Below are positions 1 through 6,464 of a DNA stretch of 6,495 bases, piece by piece. Numbering within the stretch: the first letter of the stretch is position 1; the number at the start of each line of letters is the position of its first letter. Source of the DNA: DATBMY01 sp036554605 (GTDB lineage: Bacteria > Acidobacteriota > Blastocatellia > UBA7656); contig DATBMY010000395.1 of NCBI GenBank assembly GCA_036554605.1, positions 1 through 6,495 of the forward strand, read 5' to 3'. The notes under the pieces are model-generated. The model saw nothing but the letters and a program-made list of their open reading frames with translations, had not been told where the DNA came from and did not search any database. The position numbers were made by a program, and so were the translations under genes.

Positions 1-1344
1 GAGCAAAAGTCCGAGTGTCCCGCCGACGAGAGAAAGCAGCAGGCTCTCGATGAGCAATTGCCGCACTATCCTTGCGCGGCTTGCGCCGAGGGCCGCGCGT
101 ATAGCTATCTCCTTCCCGCGAGCGCTGGCCCGCGCCAGCAGCAAATTGGCCACGTTCGCGCAAGCAATCAGCAAGACGAACCCGACCGCGCCAAACAGCA
201 CAAGCAGAGCCGGGCGTATCTCGCGCACGAAATCTTCGTGCAACGAGACCACGCGGACCTCTCTATTGGTATTCGTCTCGGGATACTGCCCCTGAAGGCT
301 CGCGGCAATTCCGCTCAACTCGGCCTGCGCTTTTTCGACCGTGACGCCCGGCTTAAGCCTGGCCACAAGCGGCAAGAATACTGAGTCGCGCTTGTTGATA
401 TATGGAGTCAGCGAAGGGTCCATTAGCGGCATCCAGTACTGCGTGGGGTTTGCCGCGTCGAGAGGAAACTTGAAACCCGCGGGCATAACGCCTATGACCG
501 TCCTGTCGCCGGCCAGCTTTATCGTCTGACCAATTATACTTGTGTCGCCCGCGAAGTGAGCCTGCCAGAACTCGTAGCTAAGAACGACCACGGGCGGAGC
601 CTCCAGCCTATCTTCCTCCGGTGTGAAGACGCGCCCGGCAAAGGGCTGCACTCCCAGTATCGGAAAGAGGTCGGCGGAAACATGCACGCCGGTCACTCGC
701 ACGCGGTCGTCGCCCGTTCCCAGCACCGTCCCGCTTTGCTGGTAAGCGGCGACGTGCGCAAGCGACTGGCTCCGCGTTTTGTAATCCATGAAATCGGGAT
801 AAGAGAATACCCCGCGCAGGTCTGGGCGCTCGGGGCTGACGACGAAGAGGCTCACGATGCGGTCGGGGCCCTCGAACGGCAGCGGGCGCAACAACACGGC
901 GTTCACCGCGGAGAAGATCGCTGTATTGGCCCCGATGCCTAATGCGACGGCCAGAATCGCGACGATGGTGAAGAAAGGTTTGCTCGCAAGCACCCGTATC
1001 CCGTAGCGCAAATCCTGCCAGATTGATTCCATAATGAGAGCCCTCTTTGTTTGCCTTCTCGCGTGGTTTCGCGCCCTGGCAAGCGGCGCGGCGCGCCGCT
1101 TTCGAGCAAAGAAGCCGTGCTCGGCCCGGCTCAGCTCGCATTCGAGCAATTGCCAGTCGCGGATCGACGCCTCGGCCCGCGAGCGCGCCTCCTGCTCCGA
1201 CGCGCCCTCGGCCAGGGCGTCCTCGTAAGCGGCTTCGAGATATTCGGCCAGCTCTTCGACGATCTCCATCTCGCGCGCGCCGTCAAGCCCGAGCCGCGGC
1301 AGGCGCGCGCGGACAAACTCTTTCCAGTGACCCTTTTCAGGCAT
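1..1344 (-). CDS. ADOP-type FtsX/MacB-like permease, N-terminal 448 residues (partial, runs off left edge)
   Basis: Membrane permease of the Acidobacterial Duplicated Orphan Permease type, related to MacB/FtsX ABC permeases but usually found without its own ATPase; the substrate is unknown. The frame stays open from ATG 1344-1342 to base 1. Residues 1-104 form a cytoplasmic prefix: an acidic helical part (EIVEELAEYLEAAYEDAL) followed by a very basic stretch (about 77-101). Residue 105 begins the typical MESIWQDLRYGIRVL segment. TM1 spans about 123-148, a MacB-type periplasmic domain about 150-375, and TM2 about 379-404. The FtsX signature RGKEIAIRAALGASRARIVR and the start of TM3 follow. The second half of the first permease unit and the whole second unit, normal for this family, lie outside the window. 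The start overlaps the PadR stop by 8 bases, suggesting translational coupling. An alternative in-frame start at 1032, behind AGAGGG, would omit the prefix. The family call is strong; the transported substrate cannot be told. Confidence 0.9.
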   Translation of the reverse strand, partial: MPEKGHWKEFVRARLPRLGLDGAREMEIVEELAEYLEAAYEDALAEGASEQEARSRAEASIRDWQLLECELSRAEHGFFARKRRAAPLARARNHARRQTKRALIMESIWQDLRYGIRVLASKPFFTIVAILAVALGIGANTAIFSAVNAVLLRPLPFEGPDRIVSLFVVSPERPDLRGVFSYPDFMDYKTRSQSLAHVAAYQQSGTVLGTGDDRVRVTGVHVSADLFPILGVQPFAGRVFTPEEDRLEAPPVVVLSYEFWQAHFAGDTSIIGQTIKLAGDRTVIGVMPAGFKFPLDAANPTQYWMPLMDPSLTPYINKRDSVFLPLVARLKPGVTVEKAQAELSGIAASLQGQYPETNTNREVRVVSLHEDFVREIRPALLVLFGAVGFVLLIACANVANLLLARASARGKEIAIRAALGASRARIVRQLLIESLLLSLVGGTLGLLL

Positions 1345-1681
1345 CTTTCAAACCGGGGGTAATGCGCGCGACGCGGTCGAGCGCGGTAAAGAATTCCTGC
1401 CAGGTGAGGCGCTGCGCGGCAAGCACTTTGCGCCCCTCGGCGGTGAGCTTGTAGAAGCGGCGGCGGCGCTCGCCGGCCTTCTCGACCCACTGCCCTTTGA
1501 TCCAGCCGCGCTTCTCCATGCGGTAAAGCAGCGGGTAGAGCGAGGCGACATGAAATTGCAGCACCCCCTCGCTGCGCTCGCCTATAAGCTTGGCTATCTC
1601 GTAACCGTGACGCGGCCGGTCCTCGACCAGCGCCATAATCAGCATCTCGGTGCTGCCCTTTTTTAGCTCTCGATCAAACAT
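1337..1681 (-). CDS. PadR-family transcriptional regulator
   Basis: Small winged-helix DNA-binding protein of 114 residues, the usual length of the short PadR subfamily with a single C-terminal dimerisation helix. Family features in order are LKKGSTEMLIMALV (helix 1, residues 6-19), HGYEI (25-29), the recognition region SLYPLLYRMEKRGWI (47-61), and an Arg-rich wing (GERRRRFYKLT, about 70-80). The TAEGRKVL turn and a final helix, about 81-104, follow. Start ATG 1681-1679 is preceded by AGGA (1694-1691). The gene overlaps the downstream permease, and PadR genes are commonly found just ahead of ADOP permeases, so it probably controls that operon, including itself. An inverted repeat overlapping the likely -10 element fits autorepression. 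The inducing ligand is unknown. Confidence 0.93.
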   Translation of the reverse strand: MFDRELKKGSTEMLIMALVEDRPRHGYEIAKLIGERSEGVLQFHVASLYPLLYRMEKRGWIKGQWVEKAGERRRRFYKLTAEGRKVLAAQRLTWQEFFTALDRVARITPGLKDA

Positions 1682-1690
1682 AGAAGTCTA

Positions 1691-1739
1691 TCCTATATGT
1701 GGTAAAGCCATATAACACTATGTAGAGCATGCAAGTCAA
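1691..1739 (-). promoter_or_regulatory. Candidate promoter, operator and RBS of the padR-permease operon
   Basis: On the minus strand TTGACT (1739-1734) is a good -35 match. A TATATG -10 candidate lies at 1714-1709 with a long 19-bp spacer; GTTATA at 17 bp is a weaker alternative. A perfect 6-bp inverted repeat (TATATG at 1694-1699, CATATA at 1709-1714, 9-bp spacer) covers the -10 element and runs up to the AGGA ribosome-binding site (1694-1691). AT-rich inverted repeats of this kind are typical PadR binding sites. The position would block polymerase, so autorepression is a reasonable inference. Confidence 0.5.
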
Positions 1740-1806
1740 GAAGGAATGATGAAATGTGTAATGAATGTTTGACGAAGAGAGATTAAAGGCGATGATTAAT
1801 TTGCGC

Positions 1807-1887
1807 AAAAGAGCCCCGTAGGGGCGGGATGTTTATAGATGTGGCTAGCAATAAAGCTTCTATAAACCGCTCGCCCCTACGGGGCTC
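1807..1887 (-). terminator. Probable rho-independent terminator of the S9 peptidase gene
   Basis: Read on the minus strand, the palindrome begins 22 bases after the peptidase stop codon. The last hairpin (GCCCCTACGGGGC, 1825-1813) is followed by TC and then TTTT (1810-1807). A GC-rich stem next to a short U run is the form of an intrinsic terminator, though four U residues is a weak tract. On the plus strand no U run follows, so termination would work in one direction only. It would insulate padR from peptidase transcription. Confidence 0.5.
1811..1887. repeat. 77-bp nested palindrome, candidate dispersed REP-like repeat
   Basis: The outer arms GAGCCCCGTAGGGGCG (1811-1826) and its exact reverse complement (1872-1887) match over 16 of 16 bases. 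Inner arms GTTTATAGA (1831-1839) and TCTATAAAC (1859-1867) match over 9 of 9. A short imperfect internal loop separates the two pairings, and the apical loop is 19 bases (1840-1858). Each outer arm is also a hairpin by itself, GCCCC-GTA-GGGGC or GCCCC-TAC-GGGGC, so the unit can fold as one long cruciform or as two small hairpins. From memory, GAGCCCCGTAGGGGCG-like sequences recur between genes in several bacterial phyla; this could not be checked here. It lies between the S9 peptidase and padR, outside coding sequence. Confidence 0.75.
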
Positions 1888-1909
1888 AAATCAGGTTGCT
1901 CTTGTTCTC

Positions 1910-3976
1910 TTACGCCTGGCCGTTCGGCTTCAGGTATTTCTCGAACCAGCCGAGGACCGTGTCGTACCACAGCTTCGAGTTCTGCGGCTTTAATATCCAG
2001 TGGCCTTCGTCCGGGTACAGAAGCAGCCTTGAGTCGACGCCCTGGCGCTGAAGGGCGGTGAACAGTTGCAGCCCTTCCGTGTAAGGAACCCGGTAATCGA
2101 GCTCGCCGTGTATCACAAGCGTCGGAGTCTTGAAATTCTTGACCGACATATGAGGAGACCACTTCATGTACTGCTCGGGGCTGGTCCACGGTGTCCCCTT
2201 GAATTCCCACTCCGTAAACCATAACTCTTCGGTCGCGCCGTACATGCTCGTCAGATTATAGACGCCCGCGTGCGACACCAGCGCCTTGAACTTCACGCGC
2301 GGATCGTCGTTATGGCCCAGAATCCAGTTGACCATGTACCCGCCATAACTGCCCCCGGCCGCTCCAACGCGCTCGCGGTCGATGAAGGGCATCGACGCAA
2401 TCTTGGCGACGCCGTTCATAATATCCGTATAAACCTTCCCGGCCCAATCGCCCGATATCTCGTCGGTGAACTTCTGGCCGTAGCCGGTCGAGCCTCGCGG
2501 GTTGGGAGCGAAGACAACGTACCCGGCCGCGGCGAATACCTGCGGGTTCCAGCGATAGCTCCACGCGTCATTCCACGCGCCCTGCGGCCCGCCGTGTATA
2601 AGAACTATGAGCGGGTACTTTTTCGAGGGCGTGAAGTTGGCGGGCTTAACAAGCCATCCATGATTTTGAGCGCCGGCAGCGCCTTCCCATGTCACGTCCT
2701 CCGCCTGGCGGAGGCCAAACGTGTCGAGGGAGGCTTTATTGATCTCCGTCACATGCGCCATCCCCGAGCCGTCCGCGCTCGCGCGGAATATTTCGACGGG
2801 GTGAGTCATGCTCTGGCGGGTGAAGATCATCGCGCGGCCGTCGGGCGTAAGCTGCACGTCGTCATTGACGCCGCCGTCAATTACTTTTCTGGCCGCGCCG
2901 CCGCTCACCGCAATCTCGTATATAGGCTGGCGGCCGCGCTCTGCCAGGGTGAGATAAATCTTTCGGCCGTCGGGCGAAAAAGTGAAGCTCTCGACATGAT
3001 TATCGATCTGCTCGCTTATGGACCGGCTCTCGCCCGATTTGCGGTCATAGAGCATCAATCGCCAGCGGTCGCTTTCAAAGCCGGCGCGCTCCTGCGAGCG
3101 GTAAGCGATAAAGCGCCCATCAGGCGAATACTGCGGCGATACATCATTGCCGCGATTCTTGCCGGTTATGCGGCGCGGCTCGCCGCCCGCCACCGGCATT
3201 ATGAAGATGTCGCCGTTCGTAGAGAGAGCTTCGTCCTTGTCGGTGTTGCGCACGAAGGCGAGTTCCCGCGAATCATTCGAGAAAGCGTAATTGACCGGGC
3301 CGCCGAGGCTGAATGGCGGCGAGTCCCAATCGCCCGGCGTCATGTCGCGCGCCTGGCCCGTCTCGGTCGCGACAATATATATGTGCGCGCGCTTGCCCTC
3401 GGTATAACTCGACCAGTGGCGGAACAAAAGACGGTCGGCGATCCTCGCTTTGACTTTGCTCTCGGCCGCGGCTTCGGCCCGCTTGCGGTTACAATCGTCG
3501 TTCGCGCATTCGGGATAGACGGCCGAAGTGACGGCGATCCATTTCCCGTCGGGCGACCATAGGGGGCCGTCCGCTCCGGTCGGGATGTTAGAGACTTTCC
3601 GCGACTGCCCGCTCTCGATATCGAGCAGGTAGACTTGCGGCTCGCCGTCGCGCGCGGTTATGAAAGCGAGGCGCTTGCCGTCGGGTGACCAGCGGGGCGA
3701 GTGCGACGACTGCTTCTCGTTTGTGAGCTGTCGCGGTACTCCGCCCGCGGTCGGGGCTACGTAGATTTGCGTCGTGCGGCGGTTGGCCTGGCTATCCGTA
3801 TCGGTAATGGTGAAGGCGGTCCAGCGGCCGTCGGGCGAGAGCTGCGGATCGCCGACCCGGCGCACGACTACCAGCGAATCGATGGTGAATGGCTTTGGGG
3901 CGGTCTGAGCTTTACCGGCAGCGACCGCGCCGAGCGCCATCACAACTATGACTATCGGGGTGATAATGCGTTTCAT
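1910..3976 (-). CDS. Secreted S9-family serine peptidase (prolyl oligopeptidase / acylaminoacyl-peptidase type)
   Basis: Predicted exported serine exopeptidase or oligopeptidase of 688 residues that would cleave short peptides in the periplasm or outside the cell. ATG 3976-3974 is chosen because AGGAGG lies five bases upstream and it begins a clear signal peptide (MKR, hydrophobic core about 4-20, likely cleavage near AAGKA, about 20-23). An in-frame ATG at 4030 would bury this signal. Residues about 40-430 form a WD40-like/PD40 beta-propeller with SPDG-type repeats at 47, 97, 141, 284, 334 and 377 (the last is TPDG). The C-terminal alpha/beta hydrolase domain has HGGP (461-464, oxyanion region) and GGSYGGY with catalytic Ser543. 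It also has the acid in GELDYRVP (Asp627) and DEGHW with His659. Cys157 and Cys162 could form a disulfide, which fits export. No lipobox is seen. It resembles S9C/DPP5-like enzymes; exact substrate specificity cannot be assigned. Confidence 0.95.
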   Translation of the reverse strand: MKRIITPIVIVVMALGAVAAGKAQTAPKPFTIDSLVVVRRVGDPQLSPDGRWTAFTITDTDSQANRRTTQIYVAPTAGGVPRQLTNEKQSSHSPRWSPDGKRLAFITARDGEPQVYLLDIESGQSRKVSNIPTGADGPLWSPDGKWIAVTSAVYPECANDDCNRKRAEAAAESKVKARIADRLLFRHWSSYTEGKRAHIYIVATETGQARDMTPGDWDSPPFSLGGPVNYAFSNDSRELAFVRNTDKDEALSTNGDIFIMPVAGGEPRRITGKNRGNDVSPQYSPDGRFIAYRSQERAGFESDRWRLMLYDRKSGESRSISEQIDNHVESFTFSPDGRKIYLTLAERGRQPIYEIAVSGGAARKVIDGGVNDDVQLTPDGRAMIFTRQSMTHPVEIFRASADGSGMAHVTEINKASLDTFGLRQAEDVTWEGAAGAQNHGWLVKPANFTPSKKYPLIVLIHGGPQGAWNDAWSYRWNPQVFAAAGYVVFAPNPRGSTGYGQKFTDEISGDWAGKVYTDIMNGVAKIASMPFIDRERVGAAGGSYGGYMVNWILGHNDDPRVKFKALVSHAGVYNLTSMYGATEELWFTEWEFKGTPWTSPEQYMKWSPHMSVKNFKTPTLVIHGELDYRVPYTEGLQLFTALQRQGVDSRLLLYPDEGHWILKPQNSKLWYDTVLGWFEKYLKPNGQA

Positions 3977-3981
3977 AACAA

Positions 3982-3987
3982 CCTCCT
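3982..3987 (-). promoter_or_regulatory. RBS of the S9 peptidase gene
   Basis: AGGAGG on the minus strand, five bases before ATG 3976-3974. This strong Shine-Dalgarno match selects the signal-peptide start over the in-frame ATG at 4030. Confidence 0.85.
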
Positions 3988-4036
3988 TAACTGCGTTGCG
4001 CATATGAAGCAGATCAGATAGAGCGGGCAAATGGAG

Positions 4037-4065
4037 AAAGTATCAACCGGAGCAGTCGAAGTCAA
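4037..4065 (-). promoter_or_regulatory. Weak candidate promoter for the S9 peptidase gene
   Basis: In the 108-bp gap after rnr, TTGACT (4065-4060) could be a -35 element. The matching -10 is poor: GATACT (4044-4039) at a 15-bp spacer, or TACTTT (4042-4037) at 17 bp. No U-tracted terminator follows rnr, only a short GC palindrome (GCCGCGCGGC) just after its stop, so read-through from rnr is equally possible. Confidence 0.3.
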
Positions 4066-4084
4066 ACTTGTCGGCCGCGCGGCA

Positions 4085-6286
4085 TCAGACAATGGCGAAA
4101 TCTATGAGATGGCGCGCGCGGTCGACTCTTATGACCGCGACTCGCACTTCGTCACCGAGGCGAAACTTGCGGCCCGAGCGCGCGCCCACGAGCCGGTGCT
4201 TGCGCGCATGATACTCGTAAAGATCGTCCACGAGCGTCGAGACATGCACCATTCCCTCGACAAAGAACTCGTTCAGCTCCACGTAGAAGCCGTAGTCCTT
4301 GACCGACGTGATTATTCCGGTGAACTCTTCGCCGACGCGGGCGGCCATGAAATCGGCCTTGCGCCAGTTCATAAGCTCATCTTCGGCGGCGGCGGCCGCG
4401 CGCTCGCGCTCGCTTGTGTGCTCGCCTATGAAATCGAGCCCCGAGCGCAGCTCGCCTTCGCGCTCCTCCTCCATCACCGCGTATGAAAGAGTCTTTGCGG
4501 CGCGCTTGCTGCCGAGGTCGACCGCCTGCCACTCTTCTTCCACGCGACGGCCGCGCTCGATGACCTCCCGCAATATGCGGTGCACGACCAGATCAGGGTA
4601 CCGCCTTATAGGCGAAGTGAAATGGGTATAGGTCTTCATGGCGAGCCCGAAGTGACCCCGGTTCTGAGGCCCGTAGCGCGCGCGCTGCATCGAGCGAAGC
4701 ATGAGGAAAGAAAGCATGCGCTCTTCGGGCAGCCCTCGTATCTGGCGGGCGAGCTGCTGGAACCCGCGCTGCGGCGTCGGGCCATGCATAGAGAATTTGT
4801 GGCCGAACGAGCCTGCTATCTCGGCGAACTCCTCTACCTTAACCGGGTTCGGCTCTTCGTGTATGCGGTAAAGCATGGGCACGCCGAGCCGCTCGAGGTG
4901 ACGGGCGACGGTCTCGTTCGCAAGCAGCATGAACTCTTCGATGAGCCGGTGCGCGATGTTGCGCTCCGAGCGAAGGATGCCGCCGATCTGCCCTTCGTCG
5001 TTAAAGAGCAGCACGGCTTCGGGCAGCTCGAAATCTATCGCTCCTCGCTCTTCCCTTCTCTCGATGAGCGCAAGCGTCAGCTCGTGCATGCGCAAGATCA
5101 TCTCTTTGATATGAGCGTAATGGCGGGCCATCTCGCCCTCCGGGTTTGCGATGATCTCGTTGACCGCGGTGTAAGTCATGCGCTCGCGGCTGTGAATGAC
5201 GGTCGGGGCAAGTCGATAATCGACCACGCGGCCCGCCGGGTCGAGCTCCATCAGCGCCGACATCGTGAGCCGGTCAACGTGCGGATTGAGCGAGCATATA
5301 CCGTTTGAAAGCCGCTCCGGCAGCATCGGTATGGCGCGCTCGGGAAAATAGACCGAAGTGCCGCGGCTGAAGGCTTCTTCATCGAGCGGCCCTTTTTCAC
5401 GGACGTAATAGCTCACGTCGGCGATATGGACTCCAAGAAGCAGCCTTCCGTTGGGCAGCTCCTCCAGCGACACGGCGTCGTCAAAATCGCGGGCCGTCTC
5501 GCCGTCAATCGTGATCGTGAGCTTATCGCGCAGGTCGAGCCGCCCGCTGAGCTCTTCATCGCCGATTAATTCATCAATCGATTCGGATTCATTGATCGCC
5601 GCTTCGGAGAACAGGTGCGGCAGGTGATGCTTGCGAATGATTATCTCTATATCGATCCCCGGCTTGTCATCGCGACCGAGCCTCTCGATGACGCGGCCAA
5701 GCGGAGGGCGGCCCGCGACGGGCGGGCGCGTTATCTCTACGTTTACAATCTCGCCGTCCGAGGCGTTGAGTGTGTCAAGCGGCGCGATGCTGATCTCGTG
5801 AAGGAACTTTTCCTCTATGGGGGATACGAAGCTTTCTGACGGAAGCTTTATGAATCGCCCGACGACCGTTCTGTTTGCGCGCTCAAGCACCGACTCTATG
5901 CGCCCTTCGCGCCCGCGGGCCGAGGCTCGCGTGAGCCGCGCGATTACTTTATCGCCGTGCAGCGCCGCGCCCATCGAGTGCTCGTCTATATAAAGGTCGC
6001 CTTCGGCGCGCTCGCGCTCGTCTTCGGGGATTACAAAGGCATGGCCTGAGCGCGTCCCGCGCAGAATGCCGATGACGAGCCCTGACGATTGCTTGCGCCA
6101 GTAGCGGCCGCCCTTCACCGAGGCGAGCCCCGTGCGGGCGAACTCCGTAAGATAATCGCGCAGCCGCGACATCTGGGGCTCGTTCAAGCCGAGCTTTTCG
6201 GCCAGCAGGTCCGCCTTTATTGCGCGCTCGCGCGATTTCGGCAGGGCTTGAAGCACTCTTTGCGGCGACAGGGTGGTTGTAAGCAA
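4085..6286 (-). CDS. rnr: Ribonuclease R (RNB-family 3'-5' exoribonuclease)
   Basis: Cytoplasmic, Mg-dependent processive exoribonuclease that degrades structured RNA from the 3' end, acting in RNA turnover and quality control. The 733 residues show the full RNase R order. An N-terminal winged-helix domain (about 8-64) is followed by two cold-shock RNA-binding domains (about 68-205). The RNB catalytic domain runs about 250-575, with TIDGETARDFDDAV carrying metal-binding Asp261, Asp267, Asp269 and Asp270. The conserved TSPIRRYPDLVVHR lies at 557-570. The C-terminal S1 domain (about 652-733) includes GIITSVKDYGFYVEL and GMVHVSTL. The HTH and S1 domains favour RNase R over RNase II. The protein stops at the end of S1, without the basic Lys-rich tail of the E. 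coli enzyme. The start is TTG (6286-6284) with GGAGG four bases upstream; the upstream ATG at 6299 is in another frame. It is divergent from tRNA-Leu and 108 bp upstream of the peptidase gene. Confidence 0.96.
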   Translation of the reverse strand: MLTTTLSPQRVLQALPKSRERAIKADLLAEKLGLNEPQMSRLRDYLTEFARTGLASVKGGRYWRKQSSGLVIGILRGTRSGHAFVIPEDERERAEGDLYIDEHSMGAALHGDKVIARLTRASARGREGRIESVLERANRTVVGRFIKLPSESFVSPIEEKFLHEISIAPLDTLNASDGEIVNVEITRPPVAGRPPLGRVIERLGRDDKPGIDIEIIIRKHHLPHLFSEAAINESESIDELIGDEELSGRLDLRDKLTITIDGETARDFDDAVSLEELPNGRLLLGVHIADVSYYVREKGPLDEEAFSRGTSVYFPERAIPMLPERLSNGICSLNPHVDRLTMSALMELDPAGRVVDYRLAPTVIHSRERMTYTAVNEIIANPEGEMARHYAHIKEMILRMHELTLALIERREERGAIDFELPEAVLLFNDEGQIGGILRSERNIAHRLIEEFMLLANETVARHLERLGVPMLYRIHEEPNPVKVEEFAEIAGSFGHKFSMHGPTPQRGFQQLARQIRGLPEERMLSFLMLRSMQRARYGPQNRGHFGLAMKTYTHFTSPIRRYPDLVVHRILREVIERGRRVEEEWQAVDLGSKRAAKTLSYAVMEEEREGELRSGLDFIGEHTSERERAAAAAEDELMNWRKADFMAARVGEEFTGIITSVKDYGFYVELNEFFVEGMVHVSTLVDDLYEYHARKHRLVGARSGRKFRLGDEVRVAVIRVDRARHLIDFAIV

Positions 6287-6290
6287 GTGT

Positions 6291-6295
6291 CCTCC
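6291..6295 (-). promoter_or_regulatory. RBS supporting the TTG start of rnr
   Basis: GGAGG on the minus strand, four bases (ACAC) before TTG 6286-6284. The spacing is short but workable. No in-frame ATG lies between this site and the upstream stop codon at 6340-6338, and no suitable ATG follows before the winged-helix domain, so the TTG start is preferred. Confidence 0.7.
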
Positions 6296-6314
6296 ACATA
6301 ACCTTGAAATGAAA

Positions 6315-6344
6315 TTGACAGCTTTTGCGTCGGCCAGCTAGTAT
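6315..6344 (+). promoter_or_regulatory. Candidate promoter of tRNA-Leu
   Basis: A perfect TTGACA -35 element (6315-6320) is followed after 18 bp by TAGTAT (6339-6344, four of six -10 matches). TATATT (6342-6347) is a better -10 match but needs a 21-bp spacer. Transcription would begin near 6351, giving about 30 bases of 5' leader for RNase P to remove. Confidence 0.6.
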
Positions 6345-6369
6345 ATTTTCACTCCGGTTGAATGCACAA
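6340..6369 (-). promoter_or_regulatory. Candidate promoter of rnr
   Basis: TATACT (6345-6340) on the minus strand matches the -10 consensus at five of six bases and is preceded by an A-rich run. The -35 candidate TTGTGC (6369-6364) is poor, with an 18-bp spacer. The implied RNA leader is about 45-50 bases. The -10 overlaps the tRNA-Leu promoter on the other strand. Confidence 0.45.
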
Positions 6370-6381
6370 TCTCGCAAGTAT

Positions 6382-6464
6382 GCGGATGTGGCGAAATGGC
6401 AGACGCGCAGCGCTCAGGACGCTGTGGGGGCAACCCCTTGGAGGTTCAAGTCCTCTCATCCGCA
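6382..6464 (+). tRNA. tRNA-Leu (anticodon CAG)
   Basis: The sequence folds as a class II tRNA that reads CUG. The acceptor stem pairs GCGGATG (6382-6388) with CATCCGC (6457-6463), and A6464 is the discriminator, as in leucine tRNAs. The D arm is GCG/CGC (6391-6393, 6404-6406) with GG in the loop. The anticodon stem CAGCG/CGCTG (6408-6412, 6420-6424) encloses loop CTCAGGA with anticodon CAG at 6415-6417. A long variable arm (GGGG-CCCC around a CAA loop, about 6425-6439) and a T arm GGAGG/CCTCT with loop TTCAAGT (6445-6451) complete it. The terminal CCA is not encoded; TTC follows. No terminator is visible in the last 31 bases of the window. Confidence 0.96.

Noticed and set aside
608..1141. 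177-residue minus-strand frame overlapping the permease
   Set aside because: It is an Arg/Ala-rich out-of-frame reading of the permease; the true frame gives clear MacB/FtsX segments.
1769..1800. Possible plus-strand promoter (TTGACG) facing the palindrome
   Set aside because: No acceptable -10 at 16-18 bp and no gene downstream on that strand.
2270..3562. 430-residue open frame on the plus strand opposite the S9 peptidase
   Set aside because: It is antisense to a gene with an intact signal peptide, propeller and catalytic triad. Its translation has no recognisable family, and long antisense frames are common in GC-rich genes.
2830..3840. Recurring GCCGTCGGGCGA-like DNA words that might suggest a repeat array
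   Set aside because: They encode the SPDG motifs of the peptidase propeller on the minus strand. Spacing is irregular and intervening sequence is coding, so this is neither CRISPR nor a DNA repeat.
4073..4083. GC palindrome after the rnr stop as a terminator
   Set aside because: GCCGCGCGGC is self-complementary but has no room for a loop with a good stem and no U run after it.
4580..5308. 242-residue open frame on the plus strand opposite rnr
   Set aside because: It lies wholly within the conserved RNB domain of rnr on the other strand and shows no family features of its own.
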